From contig JAGHYO010000081.1 of NCBI GenBank assembly GCA_017743605.1, positions 1 to 9,129 on the forward strand: DNA of 9,129 bases, in the 5' to 3' direction. Below, piece after piece: positions 1-6,553 of the stretch (position 1 is the stretch's first letter; every line of letters starts with the position of its first letter). The stretch is from Thermoflexus sp. GTDB taxonomy: Bacteria > Chloroflexota > Anaerolineae > Thermoflexales > Thermoflexaceae. The notes beneath the pieces are model-generated. The model did not search any database, was not told where the DNA came from, and was given only the letters and a program-made list of their open reading frames with translations. The position numbers were made by a program, and so were the translations under genes.

Positions 1-1119
1 TCCGTCCGGCCCCTCCCGGTAACCCATCACCACCACCGCCGCCACCGCCTCGGCGAACATCATGGCGATGGTCCGGACTGGCAGATCCCGGGCCTCCGGG
101 TGGGCCTGGGCCATCTGGAGGTAACGCGACCACACTCGCTGGACGCTGTCGGTGTGCATGGTGGTCACCTGGGGGCCGTGGCCAGTGTTGGCCGCCCGCA
201 GGATCTCAAAGGCTTCCGGACCTCGGGCTTCCCCCACCACGATGCCGTCGGGGCGCTCCCGCAGGGCCATCACGATCAGATCGAAGGCGGAGAAGGGGAC
301 GATCTCCTCGCCCGGGAGCTTCTGTCGGGTGAGCTTGTGCACCACGTTCCCTGGGTCACTCTCCGGGCGGCCATCCCAGAACACCATCAGCTCGTAAGAG
401 TCCTCGATGATCACCAAGCGGAACTCCCGGCCCACCTCCCGCAGCAGCGCCCGGGCCAACGTGGTCTTGCCGCAGCCCGTGGGCCCGGCGATGATCAGAG
501 TTCCCCGTCGACGTAGAACCCCCATGAGATACTGGGCCGCTTCAGGGGGAAGCACACCGCTCGCTACCAGGTCGGACAGCCCGGGCGCCCGGCCGGGGCG
601 GGCCAGGCGCACCGTCAAACAATCCGAGGGGACCAGCGGCGGGGCCGACCAGGAGATCCGCACGGTCAGGAAACCGATGGGATCGGGGAGATCCATGGAA
701 AAGGATCCCTCGGCAGCTGGCTTCACATCCCCCGGCGTGCGGATCCCGTAGCGCTCACACAGCCGGCGGATCCCCCCCATCAGGCGATCTGGGTCCTGCA
801 CCTCCCCCCAGCGCGCCCAGCGCCCACCCCGGAAAATCCAAAGATAGCGCCGGTGGTGGAGGGCGAAATCCTCTACTGTGGGATCGCTCAGGATGGGAAA
901 CAGCTCCTCCCAGTCCAGGACGGCCAGGGCGGCCCGGGCCAGCGCCTCTGGAGCCGCCGCCGGCCCGAGCACCTCCTGGGCCGCCCGCAGGGCGTCCGCT
1001 ACCCCCGCTGGGCGTCCTCCGGTGTTCCGGGAAAGGGCTGCTCGGAGCGCTTCCAGCGGCAGCGCCGTCTCTATGGAACCGAGCGACCCGATGGTCTCCA
1101 CTCGAATCTCCGGAAACAT
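1..1119 (-). CDS. CpaF/TadA/VirB11-family secretion ATPase (C-terminus beyond window)
   Basis: The reading frame stays open for 373 codons and runs off the left edge. Visible motifs are Walker A GPTGCGKTT (residues 212-220), an Asp-box region VIIEDSYEL (236-244), Walker B-like DGIVVGEARG (291-300, Glu297) and a His box TTMHTDS (319-325). The N-terminal LSDPTVEDFALHHRRYLWI (about 78-96) resembles the CpaF region before the ATPase core. The order and spacing are those of type II/IV secretion ATPases, hexamers at the cytoplasmic face of the inner membrane that power Tad pili or type IV secretion. The start is fixed: an in-frame TAG lies two codons upstream of the ATG, and GGGGAGG sits 8 bases upstream. 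It follows the lipoprotein gene by 110 bp on the same strand. Family is confident; the CpaF subfamily and the machine it powers are inferred. TadB/TadC-like membrane genes may follow outside the window. Confidence 0.92.
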   Translation of the reverse strand, partial: MFPEIRVETIGSLGSIETALPLEALRAALSRNTGGRPAGVADALRAAQEVLGPAAAPEALARAALAVLDWEELFPILSDPTVEDFALHHRRYLWIFRGGRWARWGEVQDPDRLMGGIRRLCERYGIRTPGDVKPAAEGSFSMDLPDPIGFLTVRISWSAPPLVPSDCLTVRLARPGRAPGLSDLVASGVLPPEAAQYLMGVLRRRGTLIIAGPTGCGKTTLARALLREVGREFRLVIIEDSYELMVFWDGRPESDPGNVVHKLTRQKLPGEEIVPFSAFDLIVMALRERPDGIVVGEARGPEAFEILRAANTGHGPQVTTMHTDSVQRVWSRYLQMAQAHPEARDLPVRTIAMMFAEAVAAVVVMGYREGPDG

Positions 1120-1229
1120 CCCTCTCTACCTCCCCGCCTGTCTTCATCGCACCCGGCAAGGCCAGCCGCATCCCTCCTCACTTCCCTCAGCCATCCCTGC
1201 CCATCGCGCCGGCCTTCATCGTTCCGCCC

Positions 1230-2393
1230 TCATGGGCTCTTCTCCACCCACCGGGCCTGGTCCCCCGGCAAGGGATAGATCGTGCGATCCTCCAACCGCG
1301 CCACCCAGGACAGCGGGAAACCGAGCATCCCAGACTCATCCGCCCCTGTGCCAAACAGCAGGAACGATCCATCGGGGGAGCAGCCCCCCTCCACATAGGC
1401 GAGGAAGTGATTCGGCATGGAGAATCGTTCATCCCCTTGGACGAAGGGGATCCGGCCCTCTGCCCGGAAGGTGTTGACGAGCTGCTCGCGTGCTTCGACA
1501 GTGCCCAACGGGCGCACCGTCCCGGCGGACAGATCGGCGATGTAGAGCTCGCTCCGTTCGACCCCGCCGCCTGCGGCGCCGTCCTCCGCCCACGGATGCT
1601 GATACACCGCGAAGTCCACAACCACCCAGCGGCCCCGAGCCCCACAGGCTGGTTTCCAGATCCTCGTCTCAACGATCCCTTCCTTCTCGGTGGTCCCGTA
1701 TCGGATCTCCATCCGAACCCCTTCCTCCCCGGCTTCCGGCGGCGAGATTTCCTCCACCTTCCGCGACGGATCCGGCCGGAACAGATCCTCAGGCAACGGG
1801 AGCGCTTGGACAGTCCCGTCCGATCGTCTCACACAGAGGGACCGGCCGTCTGGGCACGGCGACGCCTCCGGAGGGACCGGCGCGTGATCCTTCGGACCCG
1901 CCTCTGGAGGCGCCGACGTGCAAAACACCATCGGCGCCTCCCGCGCCCCCAACGTGGGCTGCACCATTACCTGCGCGCACAACTCCCACCCATCCCCCGC
2001 CGGCCGCCAAAACGCCCTCTCCAGCCACGTGATGTAAAGACCCATCTCCGGCACCGGCCCCAACCACCGCTGCCCGTCCGTGAACCAGATCGCATACGTG
2101 TCCGCCGTGTACGCCGTCCGCTCCTTCGCAAACTCCCGCACTACCCGCACTGCCAGCCAGTGATCTCCTGTCTGAAACCCTCCCGGAAGCGGCTGGAGAC
2201 GAAATGCCAGCGGCGCCGGGGTTAGCGTGGGGAGAGGAGTCCGTGTCAGAGCCGGCAAGGGGGAGGCCGACGACCCCTCCGTCGAGGTCACAGCTGCTGG
2301 GCGTTGTGCAGGGGATTTCTCCGCCGTCGGGACGCCGCACGCCCCCAGCAGCAGCCCCACCACAAGGCACACTGCCTTCCATCGGTCGCTCAT
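1230..2393 (-). CDS. Putative lipoprotein, 387 aa, unknown function
   Basis: The N-terminus is basic, then hydrophobic (residues 8-18), and ends in a lipobox LLGAC with Cys19, so it is probably exported and lipid-anchored. Residues about 25-62 are a Thr/Pro/Ser/Ala-rich linker typical of surface lipoproteins. The rest is a soluble domain with Trp/Tyr-rich beta-like segments. Near the C-terminus, CSPDGSFLLFGTG resembles the SPDG turn of TolB/WD-type propellers, but I cannot count blades and do not assign a fold. I chose the ATG at 2393 over the in-frame ATG at 2447 because the shorter form begins directly with the signal peptide and has GGAGGGGAG just upstream. Its start overlaps the stop of the cysteine-peptidase gene as ATGA, implying translational coupling. 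It could be a partner, anchor or immunity protein for that peptidase; this is inference only. Confidence 0.8.
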   Translation of the reverse strand: MSDRWKAVCLVVGLLLGACGVPTAEKSPAQRPAAVTSTEGSSASPLPALTRTPLPTLTPAPLAFRLQPLPGGFQTGDHWLAVRVVREFAKERTAYTADTYAIWFTDGQRWLGPVPEMGLYITWLERAFWRPAGDGWELCAQVMVQPTLGAREAPMVFCTSAPPEAGPKDHAPVPPEASPCPDGRSLCVRRSDGTVQALPLPEDLFRPDPSRKVEEISPPEAGEEGVRMEIRYGTTEKEGIVETRIWKPACGARGRWVVVDFAVYQHPWAEDGAAGGGVERSELYIADLSAGTVRPLGTVEAREQLVNTFRAEGRIPFVQGDERFSMPNHFLAYVEGGCSPDGSFLLFGTGADESGMLGFPLSWVARLEDRTIYPLPGDQARWVEKSP

Positions 2394-3508
2394 GGCATCT
2401 CCCCTCCGGAATGGCTCTCCCCCTTCGAAAACGCCAGCATCCACCATCGCGCTTTCCGGGCCTGACTATCAACGGCAGCGAGGAAATCCTCCCAGCGGTA
2501 ACGCTCGGAGCGGTTGAAATAGGGGTTGCCAGTCACTACATAGCGCCCATCGGGCCCCTCCTCCAGCCCCTGGACTGCCACCCAGTGGGAGACGGAGTTG
2601 GAAGCCTGATAGGGAGTCAGAAGACCATCCCCCACCTGCAGGCCACGCTTCTCTTGAATGCGCACCAGGGCCATCAGGGCTTCCCCGCGGCCGAGGCGCT
2701 CCCGTAGGCTCCGCCACAGCCCCTCCGAATCCCGTTCCCCATTCGGCATCCAAACCTTCTCTCCCCTTAATCCCAGCTCGCCTGCCGCCCGGAGCAAATC
2801 CTGATCCCTGGTGTAGAAGCCGAGGCTCCCCTTGCCCGGACGTGCTTGGATGTCCTCCCGGATCGATCGCTGAAGCGAAGCATCCGCGGCGCGCAGCGTG
2901 CTGGAGATGGCCGCCTCCACCGGGACGGAGCGGCCCAGCACCGCGCTGGCGGCCATGCTCAGCCCCACCGGACCGCAGGCCGTGCTCCACGGAATGGACT
3001 CCGGCAACGGCTGTCCTTCCCGGAGTCCCAGCAAAGACCGGAGGGAAGCCTCCGAAACCCCCAGCTGGAGCAGCTGCGCCGTGAAGACGCGGGCCTCAAA
3101 CTGGCTTTGAAGAGGACGTCCGGTGGCGTCCACCGCGCGGGGATACCCTTCCGGGCTCAGGGCGAGGGGCACGAAGGGCAACGCCCCGCTCTCCGCCGTC
3201 GGAGCCTCCCGCACCATCCGGGCTGCCATCTGGAAGGCCTCCTCCAGCCGATCCATGGCCCGCTCTAGGACCTCGGCCATGCGCATTAGATGCTCGGCGC
3301 TGCGCTGCCAGCGGGGATATCCTCGGGCCCAGAAGGCGCTGAACTGCTCCCCGGGCACCGCCCGGGCGATCTCCCCCAGCGCGTTTCCCTGCCCGCGGGC
3401 CCGCTGGGCCAGGGCCTCCCGTTCCCGGGCCCCGCGCCGCAGCGCCCGCGCGATCTCCCGAACCGCCTCCGGCTCCACCCGCAACCCACGAGGATCCTGC
3501 GCGCCCAT
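2390..3508 (-). CDS. WXG-like helical domain fused to C39-like cysteine peptidase, 372 aa
   Basis: Residues about 5-100 are Arg/Glu/Ala-rich and helical, with FWARGYPRW at 59-67, resembling the helical hairpin of WXG100/LXG proteins (here W60-x-x-G63). A linker follows. From about 170 the sequence looks like a papain-fold C39-like peptidase: STACGPVGLSMA places the probable nucleophile at Cys178 in a CGP context, VSHWVAVQG supplies His308, and VVTGNPYF supplies Asn328. No signal peptide or membrane segment is seen, as expected for a WXG-type substrate. An in-frame ATG exists at 3601, but the ATG at 3508 has GAGGAGGAG immediately upstream and lies 10 bp after the preceding WXG100 gene, so it is preferred. 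The stop overlaps the lipoprotein start (ATGA). It may be an exported effector or a processing peptidase. The C39-like call is motif-based; the WXG-like call for the N-terminus is less certain. Confidence 0.8.
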   Translation of the reverse strand: MGAQDPRGLRVEPEAVREIARALRRGAREREALAQRARGQGNALGEIARAVPGEQFSAFWARGYPRWQRSAEHLMRMAEVLERAMDRLEEAFQMAARMVREAPTAESGALPFVPLALSPEGYPRAVDATGRPLQSQFEARVFTAQLLQLGVSEASLRSLLGLREGQPLPESIPWSTACGPVGLSMAASAVLGRSVPVEAAISSTLRAADASLQRSIREDIQARPGKGSLGFYTRDQDLLRAAGELGLRGEKVWMPNGERDSEGLWRSLRERLGRGEALMALVRIQEKRGLQVGDGLLTPYQASNSVSHWVAVQGLEEGPDGRYVVTGNPYFNRSERYRWEDFLAAVDSQARKARWWMLAFSKGESHSGGEMP

Positions 3509-3518
3509 CGTCTCCTCC

Positions 3519-3845
3519 TCATGACGCCGGATCCGGCAGCGACCGCAGCATTTGCTCCACTTCAGCAATGGCCTGGGCAATCCGCCCCTCCCCTGCCGCA
3601 ATCGCTTGGGAAAGACGCTGGCCCTCCACCAACCAGCGCTGAAAGATCTCTAGCCGGCGCTGGGCCTCCTCGAGATAACCTCGGGCCGCTTCTCCCGTCC
3701 AGAGAGTCGGAAGCTCCTCCAGGAGCGCCTTCCTCACCTCCATCCCGATGCGCTGGGGAGTCTCCTCCTCCAGTCCCCGCCGGTAGGCCTGGACCGCCTC
3801 CGGCGCGTGGGTCCACCTTCGCATCACTGGCTCGTCGTAAGCCAT
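3519..3845 (-). CDS. WXG100-like small helical protein, 108 aa
   Basis: A 108-residue, cysteine-free, almost entirely helical protein with a W-x-G motif at W49-T50-G51 (LPTLWTGEAARGY) between two amphipathic helices (about 15-46 and 52-103). This size and layout are those of WXG100/ESAT-6-like proteins, small helical hairpins exported as dimers by type VII secretion or used as carriers for larger substrates. It has no signal peptide. Start ATG at 3845 has AGGAGGAG about 4-5 bases upstream. It sits 18 bp after another WXG100-like gene and 10 bp before the WXG-peptidase fusion, so the three are almost certainly one operon. The two adjacent small proteins may form a heterodimer, as EsxA/EsxB do. 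Which export machine handles it is not shown by the sequence. Confidence 0.8.
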   Translation of the reverse strand: MAYDEPVMRRWTHAPEAVQAYRRGLEEETPQRIGMEVRKALLEELPTLWTGEAARGYLEEAQRRLEIFQRWLVEGQRLSQAIAAGEGRIAQAIAEVEQMLRSLPDPAS

Positions 3846-3863
3846 GGCTCCTCCTGTATGCGC

Positions 3864-4166
3864 TCAATATGGACGCGGGGATCGCATACGCCGCGCCTGC
3901 TCCTCTTCCAGGGCCCTCAGGTTGTTTAGGGCCTGACGCAGCGCGGCGATCGCCGCGCGGTTTTCCTGGACGTGCTTTCGGATGTGTTGGATCAGGGCCG
4001 TGCCGTAAGCCCGCACCGCCGTCCCATGCGGCACCCAATGGGATTCCACCGGCTCAATGGACTGGCCCAGCGCCGCCGCCTGCCCCTCCATCTCGCCCAT
4101 GACCCGCTCCATCTCCGCGCAGAGCGCGAAGGCCTGATCGTAATCCACCTGATAGATCCGCCCCAT
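3864..4166 (-). CDS. WXG100-like small helical protein, 100 aa, with W-V-P in place of W-x-G
   Basis: First gene of the minus-strand cluster. Two long helices (about 7-40 and 50-92) flank a turn ESHWVPHGTA with W44; the motif reads W-V-P-H-G, so the Gly of W-x-G is shifted by two. Length from the chosen start is exactly 100 residues, the family's usual size. The ATG at 4181 adds five residues (MEAGK) but has no ribosome site, whereas the ATG at 4166 has GGAGG 8 bases upstream, so I use 4166. It has no signal peptide and no Tyr-xxx-Asp/Glu ESX tail signal. It is followed 18 bp later by the second WXG100-like gene, its probable dimer partner. Family membership rests on length, helix pattern, the Trp turn and context; sequence divergence could hide a different small coiled-coil family. 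Confidence 0.7.
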   Translation of the reverse strand: MGRIYQVDYDQAFALCAEMERVMGEMEGQAAALGQSIEPVESHWVPHGTAVRAYGTALIQHIRKHVQENRAAIAALRQALNNLRALEEEQARRMRSPRPY

Positions 4167-4406
4167 CTTGCCTGCCTCCATCGAGGTGCTTCATTTAGAT
4201 GATAGACAGAGGCTCTCCTCCCCCATTGTCCGCCCCAGCTGCTGCGCTTTCCCATTTTTCCCGTTTTCTGAAGGCAAGCTGCATGCTCGAAACAGGAACC
4301 GCTTATCATCCACAGTGGAACCAGCCGCATGGACGGCAGGCGCCCTGCATCCAGACCGGCTCCCCTCTATGCGGCCACTGTCATCACCGCTGTGAAGGAG
4401 CGCCAG
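4167..4406. promoter_or_regulatory. Divergent intergenic region between the WXG100 cluster and a small sigma-factor gene
   Basis: About 240 bp carry the start regions of two divergent units. No convincing -35/-10 pair was found in either direction; a TATCAT at 4304-4309 (plus) lacks a matching -35. Notable elements are a tandem 9-bp direct repeat, TTCCCATTT then TTCCCGTTT (4249-4266), and an 11-bp odd palindrome TCCACAGTGGA around 4309-4319. Either could bind a regulator or be recognised by an alternative sigma factor. The minus-strand ribosome site GGAGG for the first WXG100 gene lies at about 4175-4179, and AAGGAG for the sigma gene lies at 4395-4400. Confidence 0.4.
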
Positions 4407-4970
4407 ATGAGCAGGGACCGCATGGCACAGGCCTTCGCGGACTTCAATCGCGTCCAGCAACTGGTAGAGCGGGCTGCCATCCGCCTCCTGCGCGTCATGG
4501 AGCTCCCCCCGTGGCTGGATCCCGAGGACGTGATGCAGGAAGGCTTCCGGATTGTTTGCGAAGCAGTCGAGCGATGGGACCCCCAGCGAGCGCGCTTCAC
4601 CACATATCTCTACCCCCATTTAGATCTGTTCCTGCGCCAGGCGATCTTGCGACGTCTGAGGGGGCATTTAGAGTGCCCGTTGTGGGAGGAAGAGGAGGAG
4701 TCCGGGAACGGAATCCACGAAACGGTGGAAGCGCTGGAGGAGCTGGAGGCGCTGCGGCATGCCCTGCGATGCCTGAAGGAGGAGATGCCCCTGGCCTTCG
4801 CAGTGATGGTGCGCTATTTCGGGCTGGAGGGGCATGCCCCGAGTGCGATCACGACCATTGAGCGACGGCTGGGTCTCGCCCATGGGGAGGGAAAGCGTTG
4901 GCTGCAGAAGGGCCTGGATCATCTGCGATGGATGCTCCAGGATAAGGACGGAGAGGTAGGGGGGGGTTAA
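4407..4970 (+). CDS. Small divergent sigma-70-family protein, 187 aa
   Basis: Residues about 36-86 match sigma region 2: DPEDVMQEGFRIVCEAVERW, then DPQRARFTTYLYPHLDLFLRQAI, the analogue of the 'FDP-GRG-FSTYA-WWIRQAI' block in housekeeping sigmas. A strongly acidic stretch (WEEEEESG, 93-100) follows. Residues 108-177 look like a degenerate region 4, ending in AITTIERRLGLAHGEGKRWLQKGLDHLRWML where the usual EIA-RLGLSRERVRQ helix-turn-helix is expected. There is no region 1.2 or 3, so the layout resembles ECF-type or other two-domain sigmas. I chose the ATG at 4407, with AAGGAG 6 bases upstream, over the in-frame ATG at 4329. The gene is divergent from the WXG100 cluster and could control it; that is inference. 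No anti-sigma gene is visible. It might instead be a non-sigma protein that reuses the region 2 fold. Confidence 0.7.
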   Translation: MSRDRMAQAFADFNRVQQLVERAAIRLLRVMELPPWLDPEDVMQEGFRIVCEAVERWDPQRARFTTYLYPHLDLFLRQAILRRLRGHLECPLWEEEEESGNGIHETVEALEELEALRHALRCLKEEMPLAFAVMVRYFGLEGHAPSAITTIERRLGLAHGEGKRWLQKGLDHLRWMLQDKDGEVGGG

Positions 4971-5012
4971 AAAAACAAAAAGGGCTGATCCTCCATGAGG
5001 AGAAATCAGCCC
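4968..5012 (-). terminator. Intrinsic terminator of the sigA-type gene
   Basis: On the minus strand, the stem GGGCTGAT/ATCAGCCC (4982-4989 with 5005-5012), an inner CTCC/GGAG pairing and a 4-base loop are followed by TTTTTGTTTTTTT, a textbook rho-independent terminator. It starts 26 bp after the sigma gene's stop. The A-run precedes the hairpin on the plus strand, so it is a poor terminator for the convergent small sigma gene, whose stop codon lies within the T-run. Confidence 0.9.
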
Positions 5013-5037
5013 CGAGCGAGATGGTCTGCGTCCGTGC

Positions 5038-6108
5038 TCAAGTGGCCTTGAGAAACTCACGCATTTGGCGGACCTTCAGCTGCTTGCGCAGGTAGCGCAG
5101 CGCCTCCGCTTCGATCTGGCGGATCCGCTCCCGGCTGAGGCCGAACCGCTGGGCGACCTCCTCCAGGGTATAGGAGCGACCGTCCTCAAAGCCGTACCGC
5201 AGGCGCAACACACGAGCGTGGCGGCTCGGGAGCTCATTGAGCAGCTCCTCGATTTGCTCCCCTAAGAGCTGGTCTGCAACCACTTCTTCAGGAGCTGGGC
5301 TCTCGGCATCTCGGATCGCCCCCTCCAGAGTGGTCTCCCCTTCCTCGTCCATTGGCTCCTCCAGGGAGAGCAGGGGCCGGGCGGCGTTCCAGAGCCACTC
5401 CACCTTATCGGTGGCCGTGCCCATCCGCTCTGCCACCTCCTCCGGCCTGGCCGGGCGGCCGGACTCCTGCTCGATCTGATAGGCGATCCGCTGGGCCTTG
5501 CGCAGCTGCTCCTGGGCGTGAATGGGCAAGCGGATGGTGCGAGCCTGCATGGCCAGGGCTCGGGTGATGGCCTGGCGGATCCACCAGGTGGCATACGTCG
5601 AGAAGCGGCGGCCCCGCCCGGGATCAAAGCGCTCCACCGCCTTCATCAGGCCCAGGTTCCCCTCCTGGATCAGATCAAGCAGGGGCACGCCGAGGCCCTG
5701 ATATTTCTTCGCCACGCTGATGACCAGGCGGAAGTTCGAGGTGATCAGCTTCTCCCGGGCCTGGCGGCCTTCATCCACCAGACGCTCTAGGCGCCGGCGG
5801 ACATCGGACGGGAGGCTCCCGCCCCGGGCCAAGCGGCGGGCGGCCTCGCGACCCCGGGCCATCCGCATGGCCAGCTCCCTCTCTTCCTCGGCGGTCAGCA
5901 ATGGATGGTCGGTCACCTCCCGGAAATACAGGGAGATGAGATCCCGATCCTCTGCGAGTTCGCCTAAGACCGGAAGAGAAGTTTCCTCATCCAGCTCGGC
6001 CCACTCCGCGTCTGGGGCAAAGGCCTCCTCATCCCATGGCTCGCCCCAGAGCTCCTCGTTTTCCAGCTCCTCCTCATCGGGGAGGATCGGACGGTTTCGA
6101 TGCTTCAT
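5038..6108 (-). CDS. sigA: Housekeeping-type RNA polymerase sigma-70 factor (RpoD/SigA), 356 aa
   Basis: Directs core RNA polymerase to -35/-10 promoters. Domains in order: acidic N-terminal tail (1-55), region 1.2 (about 56-90, DLISLYFREVTDHPLLTAEE), region 2 (119-197, including NFRLVISVAKKYQ, DLIQEGNLGLMKAVERFDP and FSTYATWWIRQAITRA), region 3 (198-265) and region 4 (290-345, GRSYTLEEVAQRFGLSRERI as the helix-turn-helix). There is no classical region 1.1; its place is taken by an Asp/Glu-rich tail. Start ATG at 6108 has AAGGAGG 5 bases upstream; an in-frame ATG at 6219 would add a basic, non-sigma-like extension and is rejected. Promoters elsewhere in this window match what this protein should recognise. 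It lies downstream of the 16S-5S-tRNA unit on the same strand and ends before a strong terminator. Group 1 versus group 2 cannot be settled because Chloroflexota often carry several RpoD-like sigmas. Confidence 0.95.
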   Translation of the reverse strand: MKHRNRPILPDEEELENEELWGEPWDEEAFAPDAEWAELDEETSLPVLGELAEDRDLISLYFREVTDHPLLTAEEERELAMRMARGREAARRLARGGSLPSDVRRRLERLVDEGRQAREKLITSNFRLVISVAKKYQGLGVPLLDLIQEGNLGLMKAVERFDPGRGRRFSTYATWWIRQAITRALAMQARTIRLPIHAQEQLRKAQRIAYQIEQESGRPARPEEVAERMGTATDKVEWLWNAARPLLSLEEPMDEEGETTLEGAIRDAESPAPEEVVADQLLGEQIEELLNELPSRHARVLRLRYGFEDGRSYTLEEVAQRFGLSRERIRQIEAEALRYLRKQLKVRQMREFLKAT

Positions 6109-6349
6109 CGCCGCCTCCTTCCGGCGCTCCGTGGGGAATGCGCGCCGGGAAACCGTGAAGGCCCTTTCGATCAGCACCCTTATCAATACATCATGAGAAT
6201 TGGATCCGGCGTGACACACCCACGTTAATGGACAGGCTGGGATCGCGTTTCGAGAAGAACAAAGGGGGGCTCGAGCGAGCGGTCGTTTCGCCGTCCGCCC
6301 TTCCCACAGGGGTGCAGGAGGAGGATTGGGCAGATCCCGAACCTTCCAG
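6109..6349 (-). other. Spacer between tRNA-fMet and the sigma gene; possible weak terminator
   Basis: About 240 bp without a credible gene. On the minus strand a short perfect hairpin GCTCG-CT-CGAGC (6269-6280) is followed by CCCCC then TTTGTTCTT (6254-6263), at best a weak intrinsic terminator for the rRNA-tRNA unit. No strong sigma-70 promoter for the downstream sigma gene was found, so readthrough from the rRNA promoters is possible. The only clear signal is the AAGGAGG ribosome site at about 6114-6120. Confidence 0.4.
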
Positions 6350-6421
6350 TTGCGGGGGCGGGATTCGAACCCGCGACCTCCAGGTTATGAGCCTGGCGAG
6401 CTGCCGCTGCTCCACCCCGCG
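6350..6421 (-). tRNA. Initiator tRNA-fMet (CAU)
   Basis: A complete 72-nt cloverleaf: acceptor CGCGGGG/CCCCGCA, D-stem GAGC/GCTC with a minimal 7-nt loop, anticodon arm CCAGG-CTCATAA-CCTGG with anticodon CAT, and T-arm GCGGG-TTCGAAT-CCCGC. The C1-A72 mismatch marks it as the initiator and not an elongator Met tRNA. Discriminator is A73 and the 3' CCA is not encoded (CTG follows). The usual three G-C pairs of the initiator anticodon stem are altered: A29-U41 replaces G-C, while G30-C40 and G31-C39 are kept. It follows the 5S gene by 10 bp on the same strand and is probably cotranscribed with it. Confidence 0.95.
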
Positions 6422-6431
6422 ACGCGCGCCT

Positions 6432-6553
6432 TCCCCTGGCAACGGCCTACTCTCCCAGAGGGTCGCCCCTCCAGTACCATCGGCGCTGGCGGGCTTAACT
6501 TCCGGGTTCGGGATGGGACCGGGTGTTTCCCCGCCGCTCGAGTCACCAGGGGA
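6432..6553 (-). rRNA. rrf: 5S ribosomal RNA
   Basis: A 122-nt sequence whose ends pair as TCCCCTGG/CCAGGGGA (extendable by one A-T pair). It contains the conserved 5S core CCCATCCCGAACCCGGAAGT and a 3' segment GGGAGAGTAGG. It lies between 16S (157 bp upstream) and tRNA-fMet (10 bp downstream) on the minus strand. Its 5' end begins 14 nt after the pre-16S processing stem. 5S usually follows 23S; here it follows 16S directly. Confidence 0.95.

Noticed and set aside
755..1171. 138-codon minus-strand frame in the ATPase region
   Set aside because: Gly/Pro/Arg-rich and out of frame with the ATPase reading frame, which carries Walker A, Walker B and the His box.
1407..2225. Plus-strand open frame of 272 codons opposite the lipoprotein gene
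   Set aside because: Arg/Pro-rich antisense shadow. The minus-strand frame has a signal peptide, a lipobox and coupled translation.
3290..4102. Long plus-strand open frame (270 codons), Pro/Ala/Gly-rich
   Set aside because: It lies antisense to three tightly packed minus-strand genes with good ribosome sites. Its composition is that of the opposite strand of GC-rich codons, and it shows no domain.
4304..4309. TATCAT as a -10 element for the small sigma gene
   Set aside because: No -35-like hexamer at 16-18 bp upstream; kept only as a note in the intergenic entry.
4199..4861. 220-codon plus-strand frame overlapping the small sigma gene
   Set aside because: It shows no sigma motifs. The frame starting at 4407 contains region 2 and has AAGGAG at the right distance.
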